In this document: positions 21,612 to 28,209 of the stretch, one piece after another
Layout of the letters: each line of letters begins with the position of its first letter
Position numbering within the stretch: position 1 is the first letter of the stretch
Source of the DNA: a virus
Virus record (IMG/VR): IMGVR_UViG_3300020192_000024
Location: 1-42,359 of that record
Strand: one strand, 5' to 3'
DNA: 42,359 nt
The notes under the pieces: generated by a model
Databases searched by the model: none
What the model was told of the DNA's origin: nothing
Seen by the model: only the letters and a program-made list of their open reading frames with translations
Position numbers and translations under genes: made by a program

Positions 21612-21985
21612 GCTGCACCGCCTTCATAAATAACTACCGTTGATTCCGTTTCGTGAACGTCGATACGCCAGAGCGATGCTCTTTCATTAGCAAATCGGAT
21701 AGCAGGAGCAACGCGACACCAAATCCATTCGGCAAGATTTTCAGCCGTTGACGGCGTGATGAACTCGTTCAGATTTCTGTGGTCTAGCACGTCTACAACC
21801 AGCCCACGGACAATCTTCCCGATTTCGGCATAGTCCATTACCCATGCCATATCGGGATCGCACAAACCGCGAACATAGACGACGATCCGATAGCTGTGCC
21901 CATGCGTCCGACCGCAAGGGTGTTCTGCTGGCAAATGATCCAAGCTATGCGCCGCCTCAAAACGGAAATCTTTTGCGACAATCAC
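21608..21985 (-). CDS. queD: 6-carboxytetrahydropterin synthase
   Basis: The 125-residue enzyme matches the QueD/PTPS family over its full length. FEAAHSLDHLPAEHPCGRTH contains H13 and the catalytic C24; CGRTHGHS adds zinc ligands H28 and H30. LDHRNLNEF carries the second catalytic His, and IDVHETE the conserved glutamate. QueD turns dihydroneopterin triphosphate into 6-carboxytetrahydropterin, the second step to preQ0. It starts at GTG 21985, overlapping the dpdA-like stop (GTGA), with GGAG seven bases upstream. FolE, QueE and QueC were not found in the window, so the host would have to supply those steps. Confidence 0.93.
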   Translation of the reverse strand: MIVAKDFRFEAAHSLDHLPAEHPCGRTHGHSYRIVVYVRGLCDPDMAWVMDYAEIGKIVRGLVVDVLDHRNLNEFITPSTAENLAEWIWCRVAPAIRFANERASLWRIDVHETESTVVIYEGGAA

Positions 21986-22593
21986 GGTGTCTCCAGTTCT
22001 GTGAAAAGTGTTTTTCGTCTTAAGTTTTTTCGCTGCTCGCTGTATCTGGCAATTCCCGAACCGTCGATACTGTCAACGCCGTTTGCCTCGCACCAGTCAT
22101 GTCTCATCCATCCGTTGACTCGCCCAACATGCACCCATTTTCCTAACCACTTGGCGGATCGGATGATGTCGGCTGATGCCTGCGATTGTTTAAAACGGTC
22201 TGTCCCGCCGACAAAAATCGCGTCAAGTTTTGCCCACGGGATCGTCATATCTTCCATGCCGTCTTGAACAACCAAGGCTCTACGCCATCCCCGCACCACC
22301 CAATAAAACTCGCCGAATAATTCCAGCGTGCGGCGAGCATTCCCTACAACGTCAGGCAGAGTCACGAACAGGCATCTGTTCCGCTGCGAATAATGCCGGT
22401 CGATAAGATTCTTCCACAGCTGCGGCTCCGCCCGTTTGTATCCGCCGTTGTCGATCGCGAAGCGACTCGCACCAAAATCTGCCCGTCGCGAAAGCGGGGT
22501 CATGAGTTGCCCAACTTCTTGGCGATTGCACCCGATTTCGGTGTGAGCCGATTCAAACTGATCGCGATTTGAATCAAGCAAATAAAACAACAT
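21982..22593 (-). CDS. dpdA: DpdA-like DNA 7-deazaguanine transglycosylase
   Basis: The 203-residue protein resembles the phage DpdA branch of tRNA-guanine transglycosylases. FAIDNGGY (D48) corresponds to the DSGGF base-recognition Asp; CLFVTLPDVVGNARRTLELF follows; ALVVQDG; DAIFVGGTDRF at about 124-133; WVHVGRVNGW at about 153-162; and GVDSIDGSGIAR (D177) in the place of the nucleophile. It would swap guanine in DNA for preQ0 or a derivative. It is short for the family and shows no obvious four-ligand zinc site. It starts at ATG 22593 and overlaps queD by four bases, which supports a joint DNA-modification role. Confidence 0.8.
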   Translation of the reverse strand: MLFYLLDSNRDQFESAHTEIGCNRQEVGQLMTPLSRRADFGASRFAIDNGGYKRAEPQLWKNLIDRHYSQRNRCLFVTLPDVVGNARRTLELFGEFYWVVRGWRRALVVQDGMEDMTIPWAKLDAIFVGGTDRFKQSQASADIIRSAKWLGKWVHVGRVNGWMRHDWCEANGVDSIDGSGIARYSEQRKNLRRKTLFTELETP

Positions 22594-22594
22594 T

Positions 22595-22834
22595 TCATTG
22601 ACCTTCGCTGTTCAACATCGCCTCAAGCTCCGCAACCCGGCGGTGAAGTACGCAAGCCGTCCGCTCACAATACAGATGACAACTGTGAACGCCGGCGCGT
22701 TCGGCTTCGAGGGCTTCGTGTAGGGCTTTTATCGCGTCGGCAGCTTCGATTAGCAGTTGGGCGGCTTGTCGCTTCTTAATGTGCGGCGATAGCCATTGCA
22801 GATGTTTTCTGATTTTGTGTTCAAGTTCGTTCAC
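22595..22834 (-). CDS. Small coiled-coil-like hypothetical protein
   Basis: The 79-residue protein reads MNELEHKIRKHLQWLSPHIK, then a helix AAQLLIEAADAIKALHEALE, then HSCHLYCERTACVLHRRVAE with a CxxxC..C pattern, ending in a charged helix. It starts at GTG 22834, overlapping the cytosine methyltransferase stop (GTGA), and ends just before the DpdA-like gene. Mostly helical; function unknown. Confidence 0.7.
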   Translation of the reverse strand: MNELEHKIRKHLQWLSPHIKKRQAAQLLIEAADAIKALHEALEAERAGVHSCHLYCERTACVLHRRVAELEAMLNSEGQ

Positions 22835-24111
22835 TTCCCACCCCCTTCGGCCCGTGTCGCCGCGAGTTTGTTATTCATGGGTTGCTCCGTGTAAGTTTGA
22901 ATGCGCCGACCAAGCCATTCGATAACTGGCACCGCCATGCTGTTGCCGAGGCTGCGATACCTTGGCGTGTCGGCGGCTCCTTCAATGGCGGTAAAATTGT
23001 CGGGGAAGCCCTGTAGTCGCTCGCACTCAACCGGCGTTAATCGACGAACGCCGAAGGCATCAACGGCAACCGTAGTGCTGCTGTTCTCTTGTGCGCCGGG
23101 TGGGCGAGTTCGCACGCTCCCAGCAATGTCGGTTTGGCTTGTGTCTCTGGCCGTCTTATTGGTTCCGTGAATCGTGAACACCGCCGGTGTATGTGAGATA
23201 GAAATCGTCGGCGAAGGATCGCCATCCTTTCCGATGCCAGTTCCCGGCGCGCCACCTGATGAACCCTCGCGGCGATTGTTCGTCATGCGATCGCCACGGC
23301 TAGTTTGCCGCATATCAATCGGAATGATCGGCGTGCCCCGCCCTGTGCCGTCCTCACCCGCGTCGCATCCTTCGGCTTTCAGGGCGTGCGTGATATACGG
23401 TGGATCGTTCATAGAATTTAACGCCAAGGCGATGTCAGTTGTAAATGCGGCGTTACCCTGTCCAGACGTGGCAAAAACCGGAACGAAGTTCGGGCAATTA
23501 GCGTTAACGTGCTGGTCTTCTAAACCCCATTTCTGTGCCATTGCAGCATCAAGAGTTGACGCAATTTCAGCAGGCCAAGGTTCGATAATTATGGGGTCTT
23601 GTCCGCGTGATTCTCCGGCCCGGCTTGTACCTCTGCCGCTTGCGGACAAGGCAGCGACGATGTTGACATCATCTTCTCGCCTTCGTCCGGCGTATCCGCC
23701 CTTACCACTGCTTTCAGCGCCGCGTGTAAGGCTGGCGGCAACTCTTTCCTCCGCCGTGCGGCGCGGCGGAGTATTCCGGCGCAGGCCCGCTGACTCAAAA
23801 AGTATTTGTGCGGGATCGGCCCCACTTGCAGGGCATCGGACAACGAACACACGACGGCGGCGTTGGGCGAGTCCGAAATATTGAGCATCCAAAATTCGCC
23901 AAGCCGCAACGCCTTCGGCTCCAACAACCAAACCCGCGCTTGTCCACTTTCCATCTGGCGACACCAGCGGTTCAACTTCCCCGACCAACCCCGCAAGGAA
24001 ACACCCGAAGGCGTTGGATTTGTCGGATAAAACGCCGGGGACGTTTTCCCAGAGAACGATTTGCGGCCCAACGCCAGCTTGTTCGGCGGCGGCAAGCAGT
24101 CGAACAAACAC
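22831..24111 (-). CDS. Cytosine-5 DNA methyltransferase, C-terminal part
   Basis: The 426-residue frame from GTG 24111 holds the later m5C motifs: VLWENVPGVLS (motif VI), AQYFGLAQRRRRVFVV (motif VIII), a long variable region with Gly/Thr-rich repeats (about residues 120-350) where target recognition lies, then RRLTPVECERLQGFPD (motif IX) and YRSLGNSMAVPVIEW (motif X). The codons RGNLTLVFVRLL directly continue the N-terminal frame at 24130-24504, separated only by an amber TAG at 24130-24132. It may be made by re-initiation at GTG 24111, by amber readthrough, or not at all. Confidence 0.85.
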   Translation of the reverse strand: MFVRLLAAAEQAGVGPQIVLWENVPGVLSDKSNAFGCFLAGLVGEVEPLVSPDGKWTSAGLVVGAEGVAAWRILDAQYFGLAQRRRRVFVVRCPASGADPAQILFESAGLRRNTPPRRTAEERVAASLTRGAESSGKGGYAGRRREDDVNIVAALSASGRGTSRAGESRGQDPIIIEPWPAEIASTLDAAMAQKWGLEDQHVNANCPNFVPVFATSGQGNAAFTTDIALALNSMNDPPYITHALKAEGCDAGEDGTGRGTPIIPIDMRQTSRGDRMTNNRREGSSGGAPGTGIGKDGDPSPTISISHTPAVFTIHGTNKTARDTSQTDIAGSVRTRPPGAQENSSTTVAVDAFGVRRLTPVECERLQGFPDNFTAIEGAADTPRYRSLGNSMAVPVIEWLGRRIQTYTEQPMNNKLAATRAEGGGK

Positions 24112-24129
24112 AAGGGTAAGATTTCCTCG

Positions 24130-24504
24130 CTAATCCGTGAGTCCCTTCCGTAGTCCGGCTACGCTGAATGCCTGGCACGGCGTTCCGGCGCACCAAACGT
24201 CAACCACGGGGAGATTCCCGCCGATGATATTGGTCATGTCGCCCAAGTTGTTATCAGTGAATCGAGCAGCGCGGACGCGATTACAAAACGAATCGACCTC
24301 GCAGGAAAACACGGATCGCCAGCCGAGTTTGCCCCATGCCACTTCCGGCGCGCCGATGCCGCTACAGAATGTGCCGAATGTGATGCTCACTTCCCATTCC
24401 CTTCCGCCCGTTCCGCCACCGTGAATTGAATCCGCTGGCGGTTGTTGATTTTGTAGAGGCTGGCCATTGTGTTCCTTCAGTTGTCGTTTCGTCGCGTCCA
24501 TCAC
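24130..24504 (-). CDS. Cytosine-5 DNA methyltransferase, N-terminal part (amber-terminated)
   Basis: The frame has ITFGTFCSGIGAPEVAWGKL (motif I, SAM binding) and WCAGTPCQAFSVAGLRKG (motif IV, catalytic PC dipeptide), then stops at TAG 24132-24130, where relatives continue with a short RGNL segment. It lacks motifs VI-X, which are in frame downstream. The open frame begins at GTG 24504 or ATG 24501, but the first 38 residues are unlike the family; GTG 24390, with GGAAGGGAATGGGAA upstream, gives a normal N-terminus. The in-frame stop could be a nonsense mutation, a sequencing error, or a split enzyme like natural two-subunit m5C methyltransferases. Confidence 0.85.
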   Translation of the reverse strand: MMDATKRQLKEHNGQPLQNQQPPADSIHGGGTGGREWEVSITFGTFCSGIGAPEVAWGKLGWRSVFSCEVDSFCNRVRAARFTDNNLGDMTNIIGGNLPVVDVWCAGTPCQAFSVAGLRKGLTD

Positions 24505-24800
24505 GGCACCTCCGGCAAATCCACGTCCTCGCCCGCCGATTCAGTTTTCACCGTCGCCTGAATTATGGCGAGCGACTTTTCGCATTCCTTCAATGAGGCA
24601 ATCATCGAACGAATAGCAGATAGGCCGACGCTAAATCGAGTCTCGGTAATCACGCGAGCTTTGGAAAATGCACCGATATGGTCGCAGCTCCATTTCGGCT
24701 CCGACAACAGGACAATCAATTCAGCCCGTGCCGACGTTGGCGAACAATCGATGTCGTGGACTAGGGAAAAATTCATCGACATTCCAGCTATTTCTTTCAT
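24501..24800 (-). CDS. Hypothetical protein
   Basis: The 99-residue protein starts MKEIAGMSMNFSLVHDIDCS at ATG 24800, behind an excellent GGGAGGTGATG ribosome site; a longer frame to 24929 overlaps the previous gene and is not used. It has a strand-rich first half (ARAELIVLLSEPKWSCDHIG) and a helical second half (GLSAIRSMIASLKECEKSLA). No family recognised. Its start overlaps the stop of a 25-codon hydrophobic ORF (TGATG). Confidence 0.7.
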   Translation of the reverse strand: MKEIAGMSMNFSLVHDIDCSPTSARAELIVLLSEPKWSCDHIGAFSKARVITETRFSVGLSAIRSMIASLKECEKSLAIIQATVKTESAGEDVDLPEVP

Positions 24801-24877
24801 CACATCACCTCCCGCAAAATCCCGATCAGCACCATCAACCCGAACGCACACGCACACAGCCGGGGGTATGTCGTCAT
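24800..24877 (-). CDS. 25-residue hydrophobic small protein
   Basis: ATG 24877 overlaps the stop of the upstream gene (ATGA) and the frame reads MTTYPRLCACAFGLMVLIG then ILREVM, ending in a TGA that shares a base with the next ATG (TGATG). The core CACAFGLMVLIGIL is long enough for one membrane pass. Coupling at both ends supports translation. It may be a small membrane peptide or merely carry the ribosome site for the next gene. Confidence 0.5.
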   Translation of the reverse strand: MTTYPRLCACAFGLMVLIGILREVM

Positions 24878-25281
24878 GCCAACCTTCCCGCTCGCCACCA
24901 CGTCTCGCCGTTGTCGGTGGAGTATTCACATGTCGTCAATAGAAGTCCGTAAGACATTTCATATCCACGCAAAAAAACCATCGTTACGCCATAGCGAATG
25001 ATTTCCAAAAAATCGCCGTCGGCCCATTCGCTTTTGCCCCCCGCGCCCCGCCACAGCGCCCCCTTCGGAATTGTCTGTTGGTCGAACGCCACCAACTCCG
25101 CGGCGGGCGGGGTGTTGCGGATGTCGCAGTTGAGATGGTCGAACGTCACCGCAACATCCGCGAACGCAAGACCGCATACCACTACGGCACGTCCGCTGCT
25201 AAAAAGATGTATCACGGTCGCATCGAGCCAACACCCGGCGTAATGCACTTGCACCGGCTTCGAAAAATTTGTCACGTTCAT
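24874..25281 (-). CDS. Hypothetical beta-rich protein
   Basis: The 135-residue protein starts at ATG 25281, or more probably GTG 25275, which is better spaced from AAGGAG. It is beta-rich (AVVVCGLAFADVAVTFDHLN; FLEIIRYGVTMVFLRGYEMS; CEYSTDNGETWWRAG). The ending, STDNGETW, recalls an Asp-box turn, but one copy is not evidence of a sialidase. A bidirectional terminator-like hairpin lies 15 bases upstream of its start. Function unknown. Confidence 0.7.
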   Translation of the reverse strand: MNVTNFSKPVQVHYAGCWLDATVIHLFSSGRAVVVCGLAFADVAVTFDHLNCDIRNTPPAAELVAFDQQTIPKGALWRGAGGKSEWADGDFLEIIRYGVTMVFLRGYEMSYGLLLTTCEYSTDNGETWWRAGRLA

Positions 25282-25295
25282 TCTCCTTAAAAGTT

Positions 25296-25320
25296 CCCCG
25301 GCTTCAGCGACCGGGGTTTT
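25296..25320 (-). terminator. Bidirectional terminator-like hairpin
   Basis: CCCCGG (25296-25301) pairs with CCGGGG (25311-25316) around a nine-base loop. TTTT follows on the plus strand (25317-25320) and AACTTTT on the minus strand. It lies in the leader of the gene at 24874-25281, with two coupled mini-ORFs reaching into it, so it may work as an attenuator. Confidence 0.6.
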
Positions 25321-25396
25321 GAAAAGCGGGCATATACACCGGCCCGGTTACGGCCACCCGCTCTACGCTGCCGCCGTTCCATGCGGCGAAAATCAC
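25304..25396 (-). CDS. Possible 30-residue ORF ending in the terminator hairpin
   Basis: The gap 25282-25522 has no standard gene. From GTG 25396 a frame reads MIFAAWNGGSVERVAVTGPV and then YMPAFQNPGR, ending with TGA at 25304-25306 in the loop of the hairpin. Its GTG overlaps the stop of a six-residue leader ORF (GTG 25413, MKLFKL) that sits seven bases after a perfect AGGAGGT (25421-25427). The composition is protein-like. If translated, ribosomes would disturb the hairpin. Confidence 0.35.
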   Translation of the reverse strand: MIFAAWNGGSVERVAVTGPVYMPAFQNPGR

Positions 25397-25522
25397 AACT
25401 TGAACAACTTCACATTTTGCACCTCCTATCTAAAGACGTTCGGTTATCTACGCCCGCAAGCCCGCGCCGCAATTAAGCAGTCGCGGGCCAATCAAGTTTC
25501 AAAATTCCCGACGACGACGTGT

Positions 25523-25870
25523 TCACTCGCCGCCGCCGGGGGCCGGGCACGCGCCCGGTTGTTTGTTCAAGTATCGATTCCAAACTTCCGTCAGGTCGCT
25601 CCGCTTATGTTTCGCCGTCCTGTGAGCGGCGGTTATCTTCCGATGACAACTTTTGCACACCGGCTCCAATTCAAACAACGGCGTGTCGAACGCGAGCTTG
25701 TATCCGTCCTTCGTGTGATGACATTCGACCGCCGCTCCGTTGCACCCGTCCATCTGTGCCGTACATATCTGTCCCTTCCACGCGAACACCGCCGCTCGCT
25801 TTGCCCGCCAGTGGGCCGACTTCAGGTAGGGGGCGTACTGCTCAAAAAACTGCTCGCGAAACTTTGCCAT
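25523..25870 (-). CDS. HNH endonuclease
   Basis: The 115-residue protein starts MAKFREQFFEQYAPYLKSAH at ATG 25870, with GAGG seven bases upstream; ATG 25900 would overlap the previous gene. It has YLKSAHWRAKRAAVFAWKG, CTAQMDGCNG, VECHHTKDGYKLAFDT and LEPVCKSCHRKIT: the zinc-binding cysteines and HH of an HNH nuclease. It is small and free-standing, a third HNH protein in the window. It may nick host DNA or act as a mobile nuclease; its position among early replication-type genes differs from the packaging-linked pair. Confidence 0.88.
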   Translation of the reverse strand: MAKFREQFFEQYAPYLKSAHWRAKRAAVFAWKGQICTAQMDGCNGAAVECHHTKDGYKLAFDTPLFELEPVCKSCHRKITAAHRTAKHKRSDLTEVWNRYLNKQPGACPAPGGGE

Positions 25871-25883
25871 CCGTGGCCCTCGT

Positions 25884-26270
25884 TCAAACCTTGTCGCCAT
25901 AGCCTGGGTGCTGGTGTTTCATGTGCTTGCACAAGTTCGCAAACGATCGCCTACAGCACGGGCAGACCCCATTCTTAATTCGATTCCGAAACCGCGTGTG
26001 CAAGCCACGCGCGGCGGAAAGTTGGCGGGCGACTTGTTCTGCTCGCTGTTGATTTCGTTTGCTTACTTCTTGCTCGGAGGCGATCTGCCTGCGTAGTTTT
26101 GATTCTTTGGTTTCGCCATTGAAAACTAGACTATGCCCGGCAGGACAGAAGAAACTCTCGTGCGTGTCCTGCAACTTTTCCAAGTAGGATGAAGGCATTG
26201 CGAATCGCATCCCGCATGTTGCACAGGTGGTAATTTTCAGCGTCGAAGTGAAGTCGGTCAGTGCATTCAT
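25884..26270 (-). CDS. Zinc-finger protein with coiled-coil centre
   Basis: The 128-residue protein (ATG 26270; GTG 26282 also possible) has three parts. Residues 10-50 hold a zinc ribbon-like CATCGMRFAMPSSYLEKLQD with a later CPAGH. Residues 55-95 are a charged coiled-coil-like helix (RQIASEQEVSKRNQQRAEQV). The end is a C2H2-type finger, CPCCRRSFANLCKHMKHQH. Such a protein likely binds DNA or RNA. A GC-rich hairpin lies just upstream (26306-26336). It precedes the HNH gene by 13 bases. Confidence 0.75.
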   Translation of the reverse strand: MNALTDFTSTLKITTCATCGMRFAMPSSYLEKLQDTHESFFCPAGHSLVFNGETKESKLRRQIASEQEVSKRNQQRAEQVARQLSAARGLHTRFRNRIKNGVCPCCRRSFANLCKHMKHQHPGYGDKV

Positions 26271-26305
26271 AGTGGTTTCCACTCAATTCAAAAGCCTCAT
26301 TCAAA

Positions 26306-26336
26306 CCCCGCCGCCGACTTTCGCCGACGACGGGGG
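26306..26336 (-). promoter_or_regulatory. GC-rich leader hairpin
   Basis: CCCCGCCG at 26306-26313 pairs with CGACGGGG at 26328-26335 with one mismatch, in the 72-base gap before the zinc-finger gene. It resembles hairpins at 11962, 13323, 25296 and 29238, each placed just upstream of a gene start. Confidence 0.4.
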
Positions 26337-26354
26337 AGGGGAGAAGGAGAATCA

Positions 26355-26972
26355 TTAGAATGGAATATCATCCGGGTCAGACCCTGCTTCGTCGCCGCCA
26401 AGTACCGCGTCCGCCGGGTTCCTGAATCCGTTCTTGGTCAGTTCGTTCCACTCTGCCGTCGCGAGATGTTCCGGGGCTTTCCCGAACACGTTCCCACAGA
26501 TGAGGCGGATCTCAATTGCCACCGCCTGGGCATTGCCGGCGTCGGGAAACAGCCTCATATACTCATGCCATGCCCGCGTCTTAGCGGTCTTGAGCGGGTC
26601 GAGCGGGCCGGGGCCGGGCAGATTGTTGATCGGCGTGACGGGAGCAGCAGCACCGGGCGGGCGGAGGCGGACGCGGATCGCCAGCGTCGTCTTGCCGCCA
26701 AACTCGACTTCGGTTTCGTATAGCACGATCCGCTTGCCGAGCCATTCGTCCGTCTCGTCGCCGTAAATGTCGCTGATGGTGTTCGCGTTCGTCTTGTTGC
26801 ACACCAGCGACTTATCCAGTTCGCGGAAGCCGATGATGAGCTTCATATCCTTTCCCTTCTTGTCATCGTCAAATTCCTTTGCCTCGACAGATTTGATCGT
26901 CACCGATACGTCCTGTCGGTTGAGGTCGGCATGGGTCAAATAAGTGGACGTAAAAACTTCTCCCAGTTTCAT
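26355..26972 (-). CDS. SSB-like phage protein with acidic C-terminal tail
   Basis: The 205-residue protein has a beta-rich first 110 residues (VSVTIKSVEAKEFDDDKKGK; MKLIIGFRELDKSLVCNKTN; WLGKRIVLYETEVEFGGKTT; AIRVRLRPPG) that look like an OB-fold-type domain, then a helical part, and an end GSDPDDIPF very like the DDIPF tail by which single-strand-binding proteins recruit partners. The likely role is binding single-stranded DNA in phage replication or recombination. Neighbouring recombination-type genes support this. The family is widespread in phages as an unnamed protein; the SSB role is inferred. Confidence 0.7.
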   Translation of the reverse strand: MKLGEVFTSTYLTHADLNRQDVSVTIKSVEAKEFDDDKKGKDMKLIIGFRELDKSLVCNKTNANTISDIYGDETDEWLGKRIVLYETEVEFGGKTTLAIRVRLRPPGAAAPVTPINNLPGPGPLDPLKTAKTRAWHEYMRLFPDAGNAQAVAIEIRLICGNVFGKAPEHLATAEWNELTKNGFRNPADAVLGGDEAGSDPDDIPF

Positions 26973-26990
26973 AACTTTCCCTTCGCGGTT

Positions 26991-27464
26991 TTACCGCACA
27001 AAACGGTCATCGAATGACAGCAGCGAATCCTTTTTCACTGGCTTGCCATCCTTTAATTCTTCCTCTTGAGTCGTTTCAAAAAGCACGTCAAACAGTTCGG
27101 GACTCCCCAGTTCATCCAGCCGCTTCCGCGACTCGCCGTGTTTGAACGCCCCGGACGACAGCACATCCCGCAGCAGGTCTACGCCGCCAAGCTCCAACAT
27201 CGTCTTGGCCGTCTCGCCCAAGTCGCGGCACTTAACCGCCTTCTTGCTGCCGACGTAATACCGAACCGGGCCGATGGTTAGGTCGCCATTGGCCTTGATA
27301 AATTCAATCATTGCCGCGCCCAGCTTGGCCTTCATCGAACGCCCAAACTCGATCCACGCGTTCACCCGATCCAGCACCGCGGCGGCTCGCGCGGCGTCCG
27401 TACCGTCGGCCAGTTCTGCAATCTCAAGCTCGATTGATTGAACCGTCTCGGCTAGCTCGTTCAT
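26991..27464 (-). CDS. Hypothetical protein of a recombination gene cluster
   Basis: The 157-residue protein starts MNELAETVQSIELEIAELAD at ATG 27464, with GGGAG upstream. It begins with a coiled-coil-like helix, then a helical segment (ARAAAVLDRVNAWIEFGRSM), a beta-like GPVRYYVGSKKAVKC, and a helical C-terminal half. Its start overlaps the NinB-like gene by 41 bases, and it is followed closely by the SSB-like gene. It may be a partner in DNA metabolism; no enzymatic motif is seen. Confidence 0.65.
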   Translation of the reverse strand: MNELAETVQSIELEIAELADGTDAARAAAVLDRVNAWIEFGRSMKAKLGAAMIEFIKANGDLTIGPVRYYVGSKKAVKCRDLGETAKTMLELGGVDLLRDVLSSGAFKHGESRKRLDELGSPELFDVLFETTQEEELKDGKPVKKDSLLSFDDRFVR

Positions 27465-27873
27465 TGTTCGCTCCCGTAAAAACTTCACTGCTTTGCACCA
27501 CAACTCCAAACGTCTCGGCCAGGTACTGAATAACCTTTTCGAGATACTCGCTAAATTCGTCGATCGTCAGACTCGTTGTCGAGCGGGTCACTTCGCCGAT
27601 GACTTCTCCCGTGCCGGGGTCAACAACCGACTGTCGCAAAAACTTCCACTTGAGCATTTCGTGACAATCATCATCCGTCACCGTCGCGCCTTGGCCGCGC
27701 AGGTAATCGCCGAGCGGTGCAACCAGTGCCGGAAAGTAGTACCGCCGCTGGCGGTCGCTGTGCCGCTTCCGATACTTCACGATCTCGATCCGGTGCATCC
27801 CCTGAAGGTCGCGCACCATCGCCAGCAGAGATTGCTTCTCTCGCGGGGCCGACATATCCGCTACCAGTTCCAT
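27424..27873 (-). CDS. NinB/Orf-like recombination mediator (tentative)
   Basis: The 149-residue protein contains YRKRHSDRQRRYYFPALVAP, LGDYLRGQGATVTDDDCHEM, LKWKFLRQSV and RSTTSLTIDEFSEYLEKV. The pattern of a strand-rich start, an HxxLKxxFL segment and an STTxLxxxEFxxY helix is seen in small phage proteins of the NinB/Orf group, which help load recombinase onto DNA. Likeness is weak. It starts at ATG 27873 behind CGGAG. A long overlapping frame (27671-27982) covers its first third. Confidence 0.55.
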   Translation of the reverse strand: MELVADMSAPREKQSLLAMVRDLQGMHRIEIVKYRKRHSDRQRRYYFPALVAPLGDYLRGQGATVTDDDCHEMLKWKFLRQSVVDPGTGEVIGEVTRSTTSLTIDEFSEYLEKVIQYLAETFGVVVQSSEVFTGANNERASRDGSINRA

Positions 27874-27982
27874 CGTCGCTCCGTTCGTCTTGTTGCCACG
27901 CCGCCCGTAGCGTGCGATTCAGCCGCGCGACCCACGCCGGATGCCGCCTCGTCCAGAATTGATTGATGCCGCGGTCGCTCAT
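27671..27982 (-). CDS. Overlapping small ORF, possibly frame-disrupted
   Basis: ATG 27982 overlaps the upstream stop (ATGA) and the first 36 residues look genuine: MSDRGINQFWTRRHPAWVAR then LNRTLRAAWQQDE. From about residue 37 the frame overlaps the NinB-like gene for 203 bases and reads low-complexity Ala/Arg/Pro sequence. Either a real protein is encoded in a long overlap, or an original gene was shortened by a frameshift near 27875. Confidence 0.4.
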   Translation of the reverse strand: MSDRGINQFWTRRHPAWVARLNRTLRAAWQQDERSDDGTGSGYVGPAREAISAGDGARPSGDAPDRDREVSEAAQRPPAAVLLSGTGCTARRLPARPRRDGDG

Positions 27983-28209
27983 CGCATCACCCCGTGAACG
28001 TCGCCGCCGCACGGGTCGAGTTGGTTCAACACTTCGGCCCGCCGCAGCGTCAACTTGTCGAGTTTTTGCAAGATGCGATGCCGGATAACCGCGCCTCGTT
28101 TTGTCTCGGCCTTAATCTTGTCGTTCACTTCCTGAATGCCTCGGTTGAGCAGGCGAAGCTCCTCGGCCCGCTGGATGACGTTCGTCAAGTTTTGTTTGCT
28201 GGTGGTCAT
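27979..28209 (-). CDS. Small helical hypothetical protein
   Basis: The 76-residue protein starts MTTSKQNLTNVIQRAEELRL at ATG 28209, with AAGGGA upstream, and is highly charged and helical (EVNDKIKAETKRGAVIRHRI; KLDKLTLRRAEVLNQLD). The first 11 codons are duplicated exactly at 28318, heading a broken ORF, so this gene has been involved in a recent duplication. It ends overlapping the ORF starting at 27982. A coiled-coil role is likely; nothing more can be said. Confidence 0.65.
   Translation of the reverse strand: MTTSKQNLTNVIQRAEELRLLNRGIQEVNDKIKAETKRGAVIRHRILQKLDKLTLRRAEVLNQLDPCGGDVHGVMR

Noticed and set aside
24874-24930. An Asp-box-like STDNGETW sequence as evidence for a sialidase
   Set aside because: It is a single copy at a C-terminus in a 135-residue protein without other sialidase features.
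25319-25978. A 219-codon plus-strand frame over the HNH region
   Set aside because: It mostly mirrors the HNH and zinc-finger genes and has no ribosome site; the part in the 25282-25522 gap has no protein-like features.
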